DNA from: Gyrodactylus bullatarudis
Taxonomy: Eukaryota > Platyhelminthes > Monogenea > Gyrodactylidea > Gyrodactylidae
DNA length: 64,000 nt
NCBI GenBank assembly: GCA_012064415.1
Contig: SSNU01000078.1
Span: 22,871 to 86,870 of the forward strand
Direction: 5' to 3'
Part shown: positions 23,555 to 35,900 of the stretch, one piece after another
Numbering within the stretch: position 1 is the first letter of the stretch
Layout: every line of letters begins with the position of its first letter
Position numbers and translations under genes: made by a program
Notes under the pieces: generated by a model
Told to the model about the DNA's origin: nothing
What the model saw: only the letters and a program-made list of their open reading frames with translations
The model's database searches: none

Positions 23555-23830
23555 GTTATTAAAGCTAATTAATATGAAGTTGAGAATCTATGATTTTTAC
23601 AGAAATCTCGATTTTATCATCAAGAATTCGAATTTCTTCAAGATTTTTTTGTCTAATCTTGATCCTGAAAAACCTCTTTCGATCAGCCTCCCACTTTCAA
23701 ATCAATAAAAATTTTCAGCTCAAAGTTCGAAAAAACGGGATGGCCCAAATGGGAATTTGAAAAATTACCATATTTAAAAAAATAAGAAAATCAGAATAGA
23801 ATTTGAGCTCAAAAAACACCTAAACTCTCC
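23555..23830. repeat. Foldback MITE-like element (family A), partial
   Basis: The left end AAAGCTAATTAATATGAAGTTG and the block TCTTGATCCTGAAAAACCTC ... CTTTCAAATCAATAAAAATT ... AGCTCAAAGTTCGAAAAAA match the copy in the SLC6 intron (33605-34180). The right terminus is missing. Confidence 0.6.
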
Positions 23831-23869
23831 AATAAATAGCAAAAATTGAGAGAAAAGTGTAAAAGCTCC

Positions 23870-24166
23870 CATAGGCTAAGGTAGTTGAAGATTATAAGAA
23901 TGGTTCTTTTGAACACATAATTCTGGTTTATATAAAGATTTATGATTAATTTCTACTTTTCTTCCCTTGACTCTTTTAGTGATTTTATCTTCAAGGCTTC
24001 GTCCTATTTGGATTCGCGGAATAAACTTCATTTTTAAAACCTTCTCTTCCGCGACGCAATCCCTCATTCTTCTCCCACTACTTGTTATTCACCTACAGGT
24101 CTCTAAATTAAATTATAGGAAATATGATCATCTTACTAATAATAAAATATTATCTCTATTCTCATA
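23870..24166 (+). pseudogene. Probable LINE C-terminal fragment
   Basis: The plus strand encodes SRLRPIWIRGINFIFKTFSS, which resembles the LQPLWVRRNAFTVKNF block of the LINE at 26178-26600, followed by a run of short hydrophobic and basic segments to a TAA at 24164-24166. Weak but consistent with LINE debris elsewhere in the window. Confidence 0.35.
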
Positions 24167-24179
24167 AACTTCTGCGTAG

Positions 24180-25384
24180 TGAGCTTCATCTTTATAATTA
24201 AGTGTCTCTTGATCTTACATGTTTTAAAAACTGTTTTTTTATTTATCTATTTTATAATTTTTAGGGTTTTTTCATCAGGTTATTCCCTGTAGTTTATCTT
24301 GGAGCTTCTTGTAAGTTCTTGGGAGTTCAGTGCCACCACTAGAACCCTTGGTCAAAAAAATAAAAACTCTTTATTTCAGTCTATTTATTGTGAATATTTT
24401 AAATAAATGTTGTAATTTTAAACAAAAAATGAGTTTCTTCGATAAAATTTTTTTGTTCTTTAATGCCCGTGACTTGTGCTGAGATAAACATTCTTCTCTC
24501 TACCCTATAGTCCAATGGAGAACGATGATTAGTTTTGAAGACTACTGGAGACAAGTCGGATAATTCATCTTGAAAAGGTTTAAATCATTTGAATTTGATA
24601 GAAAGCATGAAGAAAATGAATAAAAGATAATACTATTACAATGTTTTTTTAGGATGGAAACAAGATATATTAAAGTTGACTTTACACCATGAACAGGAGA
24701 TTATGAGTGAAACCCCATTGAGTCTAAAGATTTCTATAAAAGTTTTTCCCTGAAGAATGTATGTCCTGTGTTCAGGGGGAGTAAACTACTTTGTACAGTA
24801 ACTAAAAGTTTTCTCGAAATTGTGAAGGGGTCAGTAATTATCACTAGGCCGTAATAATTGTGTTGTCATTTATTCCCTGGGACTGTGTGGGACTTGACAC
24901 CAAGTAAATTTATACATTTATTTAACTATAGTTACAATATTGAATGCGGGAGTGGGGGAGAATAGGCAGTAGGAATTTGTTTTCACAAAAGGGTGTTGAA
25001 GACTACTGGAGATAATCTAATGTTTGTTTTACCTCCCCCGAAGGTAGGAGGAGGAGATAACTGCCAGGTAAGTGGCTTCAGCTTTAAATAGTACTATAAA
25101 ATATCACGTTGAGAGAATAATCCCCCGAGTTTCCTACACTCCTCTCATGTTGTAAGAGAAATAACCCAACAACATTTTAGTCAAGCCCTACTTGGTAAAT
25201 CTGGAATAATTAATTTTCACTTAGTTATTATATCCTCAAGTGATTCGAATTGTTAATGGGATATAAACATTTCTTTTCTTCTGTTAATTGATGGTTTAAT
25301 TTGGTCATTGTTGAATTGTATTTTTTTCGTTAGAAATAATATATTAACTCTTTCTGGCAACGGGCGAGTTATCTTGGATAAATA
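24180..25384. other. Gene-free stretch with a short direct repeat
   Basis: No coding signal. GAAGACTACTGGAGA occurs twice in the same orientation, at about 24537 and 25001, with similar flanks, pointing to a duplicated fragment. Confidence 0.4.
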
Positions 25385-25825
25385 AATCAAACTAAAGCTA
25401 GTTAATATGAAGATGGGATTTTTACAAAATTGTGGCATATTTAAAAACTCGAGTAGGTCAAAACTTCCATTTTTATTGATTTCAAAGTGAGAGAGGGATC
25501 GAAAGTTGATTTTTAGGAACACGATTAGACAAAGAAATCAAATATGCTGAATTTAATTTGATCATTTTCCACTTGAAAATTTATGACCATTTTTCAATAC
25601 TTTTTCAATGCAAAATTCAAAAAATGGAAGTTTGGCGCAAACTTGGGATTTGAAATGTGCCAAAATTTCCATAAAAATTGATTTTTTTCAAAATTATTTT
25701 TATTCTTATTGGGAAAGTGGGCTCATGATCTAGATTCCAAAAAGTCTTGACCAAACTTGAATTCTTGACACAAAAATTGAAAATTTTGTAAAAACCATAA
25801 ATTCCCATCTCTATATTAACTAGCT
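25385..25825. repeat. Foldback MITE-like element (family A), near-complete
   Basis: The left end AAAGCTAGTTAATATGAAGA and right end TCTCTATATTAACTAGCT are imperfect reverse complements. The inner inverted blocks (GATGGGATTTTTACAAAATT against AATTTTGTAAAAACCATAAA) extend the arms. The interior resembles 9290-9425 and 30880-30990 (CATGATCTAGATTCCAAAAA). No ORF. Confidence 0.7.
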
Positions 25826-26177
25826 CTACTTATCGATGAGAAGTAATCAAAAAGTTCACAATCCCCAAGCAAATGAAGGCAGGAAACCAACTTAATGCTC
25901 CTCATCAGAATCCAGTTCAACAACCACATTTAATATCAGGTCTCATTATCAGAGGACCTTTTTAGTCAAATAAAGATTAGAGTTAAGAAGAGATTTTGAG
26001 TAGTAAAGCTTAGACCTTAGATCTCAAATCAAAAAGGTTATCGGTGATAACAATCCTTTAAGGAAAACTTAAAGATAATTGTAATATTTGAGAATGTCTG
26101 CTTCCTAATTTTGCTTGAAAATAAATAAATTTATATGATTCTTTCAAAAAGAGTGAAGATTGGTTTCTTTTTCTATT

Positions 26178-27105
26178 GAAGGTCTGGATACAAGAGAGTT
26201 TTAATATAATCTAGTTTATTTCGAATATGTTGCATTATAGATTTTAGACTCTTAGGGTTATCACAGTCATAGATTTTAAATTTATCGTTAATTAATTCAT
26301 AGGAAGAGAGAAGAAAGGATTTTTTGTAAGATTGGAAAATGTCTGAAATTGTAGTTATTCTCGATCGGAGAAGAGGTTAGGAGGAAGTTTTTTACTGTAA
26401 AAGCATTTCTTCTGACCCAAAGAGGCTGAAGACCAGAGGCTAATATCCGAGAGTTATAGGATTCTAAAAAGGGATAAAGCAAATATAAAAAACTACTTTG
26501 TATTTTTTCAACCTCTCGTGCCTGAAAATTAGTTAAGTTTACTAGAAAAGTTGCGTTGTAATCAATTAATGGCACAATGTGTTGTTGAACTGAATAAATT
26601 GTTTTCTTTTAGCCAAAAAATACATTGTTAAATTATAATATGCGGATCAATTTGTAATTTTAATAGTCTATGCATAATATATGAGAATTTCAACCTATCG
26701 AAGGCTTTTGAGATATCTAAAAAAATGGACAACAATAAAAGAAGGTTCTTTTAGCAGGGGGAGGGAATAATATAAAAATTCCAGAATGTTAGTAGCCGTG
26801 TTTTAACCCGGGAGAAAGCCATGTTGAGTTTTATCAGGGAACGGCAGCGGGAGTGCTTTTCTGATCTCATCTGTGAGATATCGGTCGAGAATTGATAAAA
26901 AAGTGTTGATCGAGGAAATTGGGCGTAGGTCTGGATAATTGGAATAATTTTTATGTTTGGGAATTGGGGTGATTTTGACTAGAAGCCAATCATCAGAAAT
27001 AAAACATTTCGATATACATCGATTGAGGAAATAAACGAGGGAGATTCGAAAGTTTGGAGACAGATTCGAAAGTAGGTTAAATGAGTTAAAATGAACATGT
27101 AACAT
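26178..27105 (-). pseudogene. Degenerate LINE reverse transcriptase
   Basis: On the minus strand, 27105-26803 encodes the RT start: DWLLVKITPIPKHKNYSNYP, DLRPISSINTFLSILDRYL and KTQHGFLPG. After a frame break comes ISKAFDRLKFSYIMHRLLKL with the first catalytic Asp region. The stretch with Y-x-D-D is deleted, and 26600-26178 carries the C-terminal region (LQPLWVRRNAFTVKNF, ending LDYIKTLLYPDLQ). A non-LTR element missing about 150 residues of RT. Confidence 0.75.
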
Positions 27106-27125
27106 GTTATGTACATTATAACAAC

Positions 27126-27660
27126 ATACAATTGAAAATTGTATTCAAAACTATGAGATTGTTTAACCTGATCCATAAAGATTTACTCGAACCTCAAGAG
27201 AAAACTCTATTGATTTATAAATTCCAATGTGACTGTGGAGCTACATATATAGGTCGTACAATTAGGAAGTTATCAACTAGAGGGAACGATCATCTTAAGA
27301 AAGATACAGCGGTGACCAGGCATCTAAGACAGGAAGGGCACTAAGCTTCAATTTCAAACTTTTCAATTCTATACAAAAATGCAGGGGATGACAGTACTGA
27401 TATTTGGGTGAAGGAGAAATTCTTCATAAATCAATATAAACCAAACTTTTGTGAGCTTTTTCACTTTTCTCTCCACTGTTGCTAATTATTGGAGAGTTTT
27501 GGTGTTTTTTTAGCTTACATTATATTCTTATATTCTTCGACTTTTACTATTTCTTTCATAATTTGTAAATTATTATCTTGAATGAATTCTTAACTAATAT
27601 CATTTTTAAAGTATTGCCACTGATGATGCTTTATGAAATGTACATATGGCCCTAATATAT
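27126..27660 (+). mobile_element. Penelope-like element, GIY-YIG end (copy B)
   Basis: The frame encodes LLIYKFQCDCGATYIGRTIR then KLSTRGNDHLKKDTAVTRHL, a GIY-YIG nuclease of the Penelope type with its CxC element (CDCG) before the TYIG motif. A TAA replaces a sense codon after RQEGH (27342-27344 region); copy A has Glu there. The frame then continues as ASISNFSILYKNAGDDSTD and IWVKEKFFINQYKPNFCEL. The non-coding tail and terminal hammerhead-like motif are shared with copy A. It is a 3' fragment lacking RT, and inactive. Confidence 0.8.
27616..27650 (+). ncRNA. Hammerhead-ribozyme-like motif (degenerate), PLE copy B
   Basis: CTGATGA (27620-27626) and GAAA (27635-27638), helix III AT-GTAC-AT (27638-27645), cleavage-position nucleotide A27646, helix I GCCA (27616-27619) with TGGC (27647-27650). 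Helix I differs in sequence from copy A yet still pairs, which argues that the pairing is real. The 8-nt helix-II segment (TGCTTTAT) does not pair. Confidence 0.5.
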
Positions 27661-27880
27661 ATCTTATTTCTAAATCTCTTAATATGATTTTAAGTGGCTT
27701 TTCGGACGTATTTGAAAATTTACGTGAATATTTGAATCATTAAAATTAAATCCTCTATTATCCGGAGGAAAAATTGAATTTTTATAAAAATAGCAAGTTC
27801 TCATCTTCACTTACGCTTATCTTCAATAGAGAACTGTCTTCGTCAAAAGATGTTTAACTGAATACACAAGTAATAAATTC

Positions 27881-29423
27881 ATGAGTATATTTAACTCTAA
27901 ACGAAACTTCTTTTTTCGAATGCTATCTCACTCTGCATCATGCTTTAATATTATGAATGAGCAATATATATCTTATCAAGATTTTATCAAATTATTGAAT
28001 AGCCTACGTTTTAAAAATCGAAAAGACTTCTATAAAGTCAGTGTGAACATTCTCTTAAAAAGTCACAAAACGTTCCTAACTAGCCTGTTCAATCTCTTCC
28101 AGCGAACATTTGTTGAATCTTACATTCCTGAAGCATTTCTAGTCTCTATGATTATTCCTCTACCAAAGGCTAATTCTGCAGAATATCTTCCCATTTCTCT
28201 ACAATGCGTGTTTATGAAAATCATTGATTCCTTCTTATTTATTCGCATCAGAGAACTTCTGGATATAAATATTATCGATCCGAATCAGCATGGCTTCTGT
28301 AAGGGTCGCTCCTGTGAAACCAATATATACTCTTTTCTCTCATACATAAACGAACTAAGAATGCATCGTAGAAAGATCCTTGTAGAATATATTGATTTAT
28401 CTAAAGCCTTTGATAAAGTGTTTACGGACAAAATACTTGAAACATGTCATAACCTGGGTATCTGTTCAAAACTTTTAACATATCTATCATTTTATCTATA
28501 CAATAGGAGGCAATTCGTCTGTTGCAACGATACTAAATCTGAACAGGAGTTGATCAGCTCTGGAGTTCCTCAAGGCTCTCGAGTTGGTCCTCTCCTATTC
28601 AACATTATTTTTTCCAGAGTAAAGACACAAGAAGCCAAAATTTTCAAATATACTGATGACTTCAAAATTGTTTTCGACTTTAATGGAGCGATACAAGAGT
28701 CAAAGGTTAATGAAGTTCTTGCTACTCTCCTAAATCAACTGAAAGAACTTGGACTACAGCCTAATGAGGATTATAACTCTGTTTCTTCCCTTTCTATTGT
28801 ACCAGGTAACAAAATAATTACACAATCGTATGATATCCGAGATCTTGGCATGCAATATGATTCGTCCTTCAACTTCAGAAAGCACATGGAAAATGCCCTA
28901 AAACTATTCAAAAGAAGATGCACCATGATCAATAAATGCATACAGACGGATAGAATGAAACTTTTCCTTTATACAATATTTGCCCGACCAGTCATTGAAG
29001 CTGGCTCTGCTATTTGGAATCCAGAGGCGTTCACCATGTCAAGAAGAATCCAACGAACCTTCAAACGATTCAAAAGGCGCCTATCTGAAGACTCTCAACG
29101 GATACTCAATCAAAAAAGCCACACCCTATCAAAGAGAAGAGACCTACAAAGCCTTATAATGGTCCACAAATGTAAGAAGCTTGAGAGACTTGGAAGTAGA
29201 CTGAGACGGAGGATAAATCTTTCTGAAGGCAATAATTTTTCCAAACTAGCCATATTTAAAAGAACTGTTAAATATTATATTAAACTAAGAAGAGATATAA
29301 AAATTTTAGACACTAAAAAGTTAAAAACTATTATGACCAAAAAAATTCTACTTGATGAATAAAAATTTAAAATGTAAACTAGCGAACAAATGTGTTGTTC
29401 TAATAAATTATCTATCTATCTAT
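27881..29423 (+). mobile_element. Non-LTR retrotransposon (CR1/L2/Jockey-like), 5'-truncated
   Basis: A 493-codon uninterrupted frame (27881-29362) encodes reverse transcriptase: VSMIIPLPKANSAEYLPISL, NQHGFCKGRSCETNIYSFLS, YIDLSKAFDKVF (first Asp), SSGVPQGSRVGPLLFNIIF, and FKYTDDFKIVF, where the catalytic box is Y-T-D-D instead of the usual Y-A/V-D-D. The thumb and C-terminal region follow (RPVIEAGSAIWNPEAF). No AP endonuclease or ORF1 lies upstream, so the copy is truncated. The 3' end has AATAAA and an (ATCT)n tail (29409-29423), the type of simple tail seen in CR1/L2 elements. The frame is intact, so insertion is fairly recent, or the RT was recently active in trans. Confidence 0.85.
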
Positions 29424-29429
29424 AAGTAT

Positions 29430-30289
29430 TTTCAGAATTGATGCTATGTTTGAAAATGTATGCAAGGGATTCGTTTTCAGTTCATCGATGTTAAAGAGCC
29501 CTTAGCCGTTTTAAAAAAATATATTTTCATCAAATATTCCATGGTACTTGTTAATAAATAATCTACTATTGAAGTGACTTTTTAAAATTGGAAATTTAGT
29601 TTATTGCTATTTTTTGTGAAATTATTGCTATTTTCTGACCACCCTAATAATAATACAATGTATTACATCAATTTGATTAATTAATTGAAAATAATTAATT
29701 AAATATAGAAATAAATAAACGAATTAAAGGTCTCTTGATTGTCAATTTTAAGACATGAATCTTGATAATAAAAATGTTATTAATTGTTTTATTATTAAAG
29801 TTATAAAGTTGTAAATTATCACGAATGCATGCAATTTAATTTTAGACCATAATAAATTATTATGCCAGACAGGAAAATTTCAAGGTTTTTAAATTTTTAC
29901 TGCTTCGTAAAAATGATGGCAACAGCCATGGTTACAGATTCTATGAATAATTAAAATAGAATTTAATAATCTGAATTTTTTATTCGAGCTAAAATCATTG
30001 CTTTGAGTAAAATTAATTTTAATTTAAGAGTCGGAAATTCTCTAAAAGCTAATTTCAAAATATAATCTGTATTAGGGATAATAACTTTTTGAAAATATTT
30101 TTTCGAAAATTCTCCCATGTCTGAATAATTATAAATCATAATTAATGATGCTTACTGTTTAAAGATTCTAGTTGTGAAATTTCCTAGAGGTGATGAAAAT
30201 ACAACAAAGTTTTTAAGAAAGAAGATCAATAACACCACTTTTATAAAGAATGTACATTTTGAACAATTTTTTGATCGAAAAAACGAATA
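29430..30289. other. Gene-free stretch
   Basis: Very AT-rich, no coding signal. From about 30290 to 30470 the sequence resembles the centre of family-A foldback elements (compare 2990-3130). Confidence 0.45.
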
Positions 30290-30477
30290 AAGAGATCTAA
30301 CTTTTTTGTTGTAAATTTAGAATTTCAAGTCAGCCAAAATTTCCACTTTTTTAATGTTCAATATCAGAATTTATACTGTTTTCAGTGAATTGAAGCGATT
30401 GCATATCGAAATTAGGGATTTAAAGTAGACAAAATTTTGAATTTTTTTCAAATAACTTGAAAGAAATTTGGAATAGA

Positions 30478-30900
30478 AATTTTATATTATTATAGTGATT
30501 ATAAAATAAGTAAAATGTTCAGTATCTTGTTAGAAATAGTTTTTAAATATGTCAAGTGTATCTGGGATAAGATTATTTAAAAAGGCACTAGTTGATTTGA
30601 TATCATCTGAGGGAATAGAGCTGAGTACAATCTTGAACCGGGTTTGTAATGGTAGGATGTTATTCAAGAGGATTGTGTACCCTCGCTTATTTCTTGTATT
30701 GTAGATCGGAGTAGAGGTAGGGCATGTTTTGTTGTACAATAAAATGGAAGAGGCAACCCTTCTTAGCCATATTGGGTAAAGTGAGGCCTTGGCAAGACAA
30801 CTCTTGTAACTGATGGGGCCAAAACAGGACTTTAAAAATCTATATTGGATTTTTTCTATTTTCTTGGTTGATACATTTGAAATTCCCAGTTGTATGTCGA
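30478..30900 (-). pseudogene. LINE 3'-end fragment
   Basis: The minus strand encodes ILLYNKTCPTSTPIYNTRNK then RGYTILLNNILPLQTRFKIV, preceded in a shifted frame by a YPIWLRR-type block. It matches the post-RT region of the fragments at 35382-35696 (SRYNLRQGSGFSILLHTILP). Dead fragment. Confidence 0.6.
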
Positions 30901-31023
30901 GAATTCAAGTTTTATTAAGACTCTTTGGAATCTAGACCATGAGGCCCACTTCCCAAATACGAAGAAAAATAATTTTTAAGGAAATTATGGCATACAGTGA
31001 ATTCTCTAATTATTGTATATGTT

Positions 31024-31140
31024 ACGACCAATGTGTACACTTTGAACACTGTATACAATGTTTGACATTGTATACACTGCGCACAAAAATGAACAATGTG
31101 TATACTTGGTGTACACATTGTCAAAAGTTTACAAATTGTT
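31024..31140. repeat. Cluster of GTATAC/TGTACA palindromes
   Basis: CACTGTATACAATGT, a 3-bp loop, then ACATTGTATACACTG forms a hairpin around 31046-31078. On either side are more copies of the same units (CAATGTGTACAC at 31031, AATGTGTATACTTGGTGTAC at about 31092, ACACATTGT). Either a locally amplified palindrome or a composite protein-binding site. Confidence 0.6.
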
Positions 31141-31427
31141 CTTAAGGTCTGAGCAATGTGGAAACTTTAACTTTTTAAGAGTTAAGAAATTGTATTTTGA
31201 ACAATTTTATCAGGAATCTTTACTGTTTATTATCAGGAAGAGGATCAAACTGAAAATAGTTCTGATGGTAATTCTTTTTCTATTCTAGTTCTACTCATTT
31301 TATTCATTTTTATCATTAAGATTCGTCTGATTCAGAGAGCAAAAATGATGCATACATGTAGCCAATAGATAATCTCGAAGAAATCGTTTTCGATAGAGAA
31401 AATTTAGATAATTGTATCAGTACCAGG

Positions 31428-31616
31428 ATGAAACAGAGAGCAGATAAAATGATACGTCAAACATCTGGCAACTGTACGGTAGGTACTAGAGTAGCTGTAA
31501 AAATTCCTGAGATAGATCGCTCCCAGATGGATACAATGTCAAACATATATGAAAAAAAGACCAACTCATTAAAAAAACAATCGACCCTCTACTATAAAGT
31601 AGTCATATTAAAATTA
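31428..31616 (+). pseudogene. Possible transposon-derived gene fragment
   Basis: The frame MKQRADKMIRQTSGNCTVGT then RVAVKIPEIDRSQMDTMSN resembles a short conserved block ('..RADKM...VGt.V.V.iPdvDR...D..N') found in transposase-derived KRBA2-like proteins of invertebrates. A degenerate acidic stretch (SSDSESKNDAYM) lies just upstream, interrupted by a stop. Assignment is from memory of the pattern and weak. Confidence 0.3.
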
Positions 31617-31829
31617 TAATGAAATTTCCTTATAATCATAAATTTTCCAATGCTTTTATCAGACATAGAATCAAAACGACCTCATATTTAGGTTCTTTAT
31701 GCATTAATCTATCATATATCAACGTTTCAGATCAACAGGTTCTAAAATGACGATTTTAAGTTTTCTTCATAATTAATCGATTTTGAATCAAAAATTATGT
31801 ACATTTCTAATATTTTTTTTAGAAAACCT

Positions 31830-32300
31830 GTATCAGAAAACATTAGTGGCTGTCTAAAATCAATTTCCAGTTTTATCCGCCAACATTTCATTTCTCAAAA
31901 ATCATATGAATTCCATTTCAAATTTCGAGTTAACCCCAAATTCCCATATTTTTTGAGTGAAAATTTTTGCTCATTCCAATAAGATATGAAAAACGATTAT
32001 CACCATAAAACTTTAGAATTTACTTTTGAGGCATTTTGAGCATCAAAATTTCATCGATTTTCAAGTAGGCAAAATGATCAAAAAATTAAAATTCAATTTT
32101 CCCTCAATGATTCAGCATATCTGATTTCTTCGTCTAATCCTGAATCAACTTTTAATCCCTCTCTCACTTTGAAATCAGCAAAAAAATTTCAACTCAAAGT
32201 TCAAAAATATGGGAATTTGTTCTACCTTTCTCAAGATCTAAATATACATAATTTTTAAACAGCATTTTCCTAAAAGATCTTGTTTTTCAATTCTTTTTGA
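31830..32300. repeat. Foldback MITE-like element (family A)
   Basis: Inverted arms at about 31917-31990 and 32150-32220 (CCCATATTTTTTGAGTGAAA against TTTCAACTCAAAGTTCAAAA), with the interior block TTCATCGATTTTCAAGTAGG shared with 9047-9070. Borders approximate. Confidence 0.55.
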
Positions 32301-32983
32301 ATTTTAAGTTGCAAACTGAATATTCAGCCAATAGATGATCTATGAATCAATGTCCCAGCGAAGCGTGAACATCCTAACATTAAAAATATGATACTTTCAG
32401 GGGTTTATAATGCCAACAGATAATTCAATTTCATTGTAAGTATTCTCCTGATTTTATTCACTTTTTCGATCAAATGTCATGCTTGATGAGTCATCATGTT
32501 CAAACAAGGAACAGAGAATAAATGGATCATGTATAATCATAATTACGAATTGACTTTTATACATAAACACAGTATCCAAAATGTAATGTAGTAGGAACTA
32601 TTCATATTAATACATATGGACTTTTAAAACTTACAACATTTCATCATCTTGCAAAAAAAATTTTCTGTTGAATGAAGAATATATCACTACAGCTCTTTTC
32701 TCATTGGACGATTGATGCAAATACAAATTTAAATATTCGTATATAATAAAACTGGCTATAACGAAGGTTGAATAAGATAATTAGATAAAGGATAATATTA
32801 TATATTCAGAGAGGTAAACAGAAAGTTTTCTGGCCCATGTCCAAAGATACAGAAACCTTGTGTGTAAGTAAAGCTGTATTTGGAATTTATATCCATCAGG
32901 AAGGTTTTGTCAAATATTTTTGCAGTTCTTGCTAGATCTTTAGAAAAGTGCTAACTTAATGTGAATAAATCATTTAGGAAATT

Positions 32984-35900
32984 ATGGATCAAGATATACC
33001 ATTGAAATCCGTAGATGATGCGAGAAAAGACCCGGTAAAGACACGAGCGTCATGGGGTGGAAAAATGGAATTTATCATGACCTCAATAGCCTATGCGGTT
33101 GGTCTGGGCAATGTCTGGCGTTTTCCCTATTTATGTTTTGTTAATGGTGGCGGTGCATTCCTCATACCAATCTTAATCATGGTCCTCATTGTCGGATTGC
33201 CCTTATTCTTTTTCGAGTTTGCTTTTGGTCAATTTGCCAGTCTTGGACCGATCGCCATTTGGGATATCTGTCCACTTTTTAAAGGAATCGGCTATAGCAT
33301 GGTATTAATCAGCTGGGTCATTTCAATCTATTATGTCGTCATCATATCCCACTGTTTATTTTTTTTTATTTCGAGTTTTACGACCATACTTCCATGGTCC
33401 ACCTGTGATAATTTCTGGAATACAATTAACTGTACAGCTTGTGAGTTGAAAAATTGTAAAGTTTCATCAAAAACACGAATCTAGATTATGAGGCCGACTG
33501 AATTACACCATTAAAACTTGAAAAATTCTACATTTTTGTAATTTTCCATTGATTATGGGAGGTCGAAGCAGTAAGAATCAAAATTAGATAAAGAAACTGA
33601 TTATCAAGAATAATAAAGTTGGTTGATATGAAGTTGGGAAACTATGATTTTTACAGAAATCCCAATTATTTTCATCAAGAAATCGAATTTTTTAAAGATT
33701 TTCTGGAATCCTACTCATGTTGCCCACTTTTACCAGTTGAAGAAAAAAATTCTGAAAAATGGCAATTTTTTCGAACTTTCAACTGAAAATTTTTATTAAT
33801 TTGAAAGTCAGAGGTTGATCACAAGGGGTTTTTCAGGATCAAGATTAGACAAGAAAATCAATTCAACTGAACCTGATCAAATGCATAGTCTTGTTATCGA
33901 TTGGGAGCTGAATTTAAATTTTTTGATCCTTTTCACTACTTGAAAATCAGTGAAATTTCAATAACTCAAAATCTCTGGAAAATGGGGTAACTGTCGGTAA
34001 TTTGACGATGCTAGTCATGCTTGGCTATTTTTGATCCTGAAAAACCCCTTGTGATCAACCTCTAACTTTCAAATCATTAAAATTTTTCGGTTCGAAAAAA
34101 TGGGATTTTGGCGCCAATTCGAAGTTTGAAAATTGCCATTTTTTTCATTGAAAATATTTAAAAAAAATAAAAATTCAAAGTCCCTAACCCTAACCCTGAG
34201 CTATAGAACAAATAGGGTCCATGAAGATTATCCAGATCTCTATAAAACTATAGATTAGGATCAATAACATATTTTTTCTAAATCCATGTACCAGGTATTT
34301 AATTTACAGTCAAAATTATGTTCTCAATTATTCAAAAAAAAATTATTAAAACAAGTTTATCAGCTAATAGGTAAAGTGCTTCATAATGTCTGAGTTGATC
34401 TATTAGTTTGGTATCTTATTTTTTGATTTGCACACAAGGAAATCATTTCGAAATGTAATTTAGAAAGTTGAAATTTCTTATAAACCAGTATTCAATGAAT
34501 GTCAATTCATTTAGCGAACAATATGAGTCATGTCCAGCTTGAAAATGTTAAGTCATCCACAGAGGAGTTTTACGAGTAAATCAATATTATTTATTATACT
34601 TTTTTCTTGCTGATAACTTTGCTTATTAAATCTTAGGAATTATGTTCTACAATTGTCTCCAACAATAGAAGAGTTTGGTGCTCCAAATTGGCGCTTAACT
34701 CTATGCTTGCTATTCTCCTGGGCGATTGTTTGTGTGGCTCTTATTAGAGGAATAAATTCCCTTGGAAAAGTATGTTTTTAAATTATTCAAATTTTATTAA
34801 TTTTCTCGATTTATGTGTTAGAGTAACTTTTATAAATATAAAAATCTACACTGTCGTTAACTTCATTCAGAGGTATTTCAGGCGGATCCATAACATTTTT
34901 TACACTAGGAAAAGCATATTGGTTTCTACACAAAATGGATTAAAAATTTCATATTAAATAGACTTATAGATAAACTTATTCAATTGATAATAATTAAGAT
35001 CGAATCGTTAAGTACACATACAGTAATTATAAGTAAATTTGAGAGCTATCTAAAAAGAAATAGGACATGAAGGTTAACAAATACAATGTACTTTCTCCAA
35101 TGATTGAGCCAAATATTTTTACATAATTCAATACAATAGTAGTATTGCTCGTTGATAATTTTGACTGTTTAATCATACTGTTACTTTACAGTAGATAGCG
35201 TTATTTTTATTTTAAAAAATTGTTTCTTATATATAATAGATTTTTATTCATAAAATAAGTTATTTAAAATAGTAGTTACAGAAATAATTATGCGAATCTG
35301 CTATAAATTGAATAAGATAAATGCATATCTGTGATAATTTCATGATTTTAAAAATTGAAAAATTGATATGAAATCTGGCTCTTAAGGGGGGAGTATGGTG
35401 TGAAGCAGGATAGAAAACCCACTCCCTTGTCTGAGGTTATACCTTGATTGAGGTGTAGAAAGTCGTTTACTGTAAAGGGATGCTGCAGTTGCAATTCTTC
35501 GGAGCCATAATGGATACATATTTGCGATCTCTAAGAGTTTTTTGTAAGAATGAGGACCAAGACAGGAGCGGAGATAAAGGTATTGAATCCTTTCCATCTT
35601 CTTACATATTGTCTGAGGAATTGGACATAAGAGTCCTGCAACATAGTCAAAGTGTGAAAGAATAACACTTCTGAAAATTGAAATTTTAGACTTCAAGAGT
35701 AAATTAATTCAAGTTTCACTTAACGTTGTATGAAGAAAGTGGTAGAATTTATTTATCTGTCATAATGGTTGAACTTAATTTCATATTTTCCTAAGGTCGC
35801 ATATTTCACAGCAATATTTCCGTACATTGTCTTATTCAGTATGTTGGTGCATAGCCTGACAATGGAAGGTGCAATGCAAGGCCTGTTCTATTATCTCTAT

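Noticed and set aside
31058..31288. Open frame with Cys/Tyr-rich residues overlapping the palindrome cluster
   Set aside because: Its composition follows from the repeated GTATAC/TGTACA units and it has no coding features downstream.
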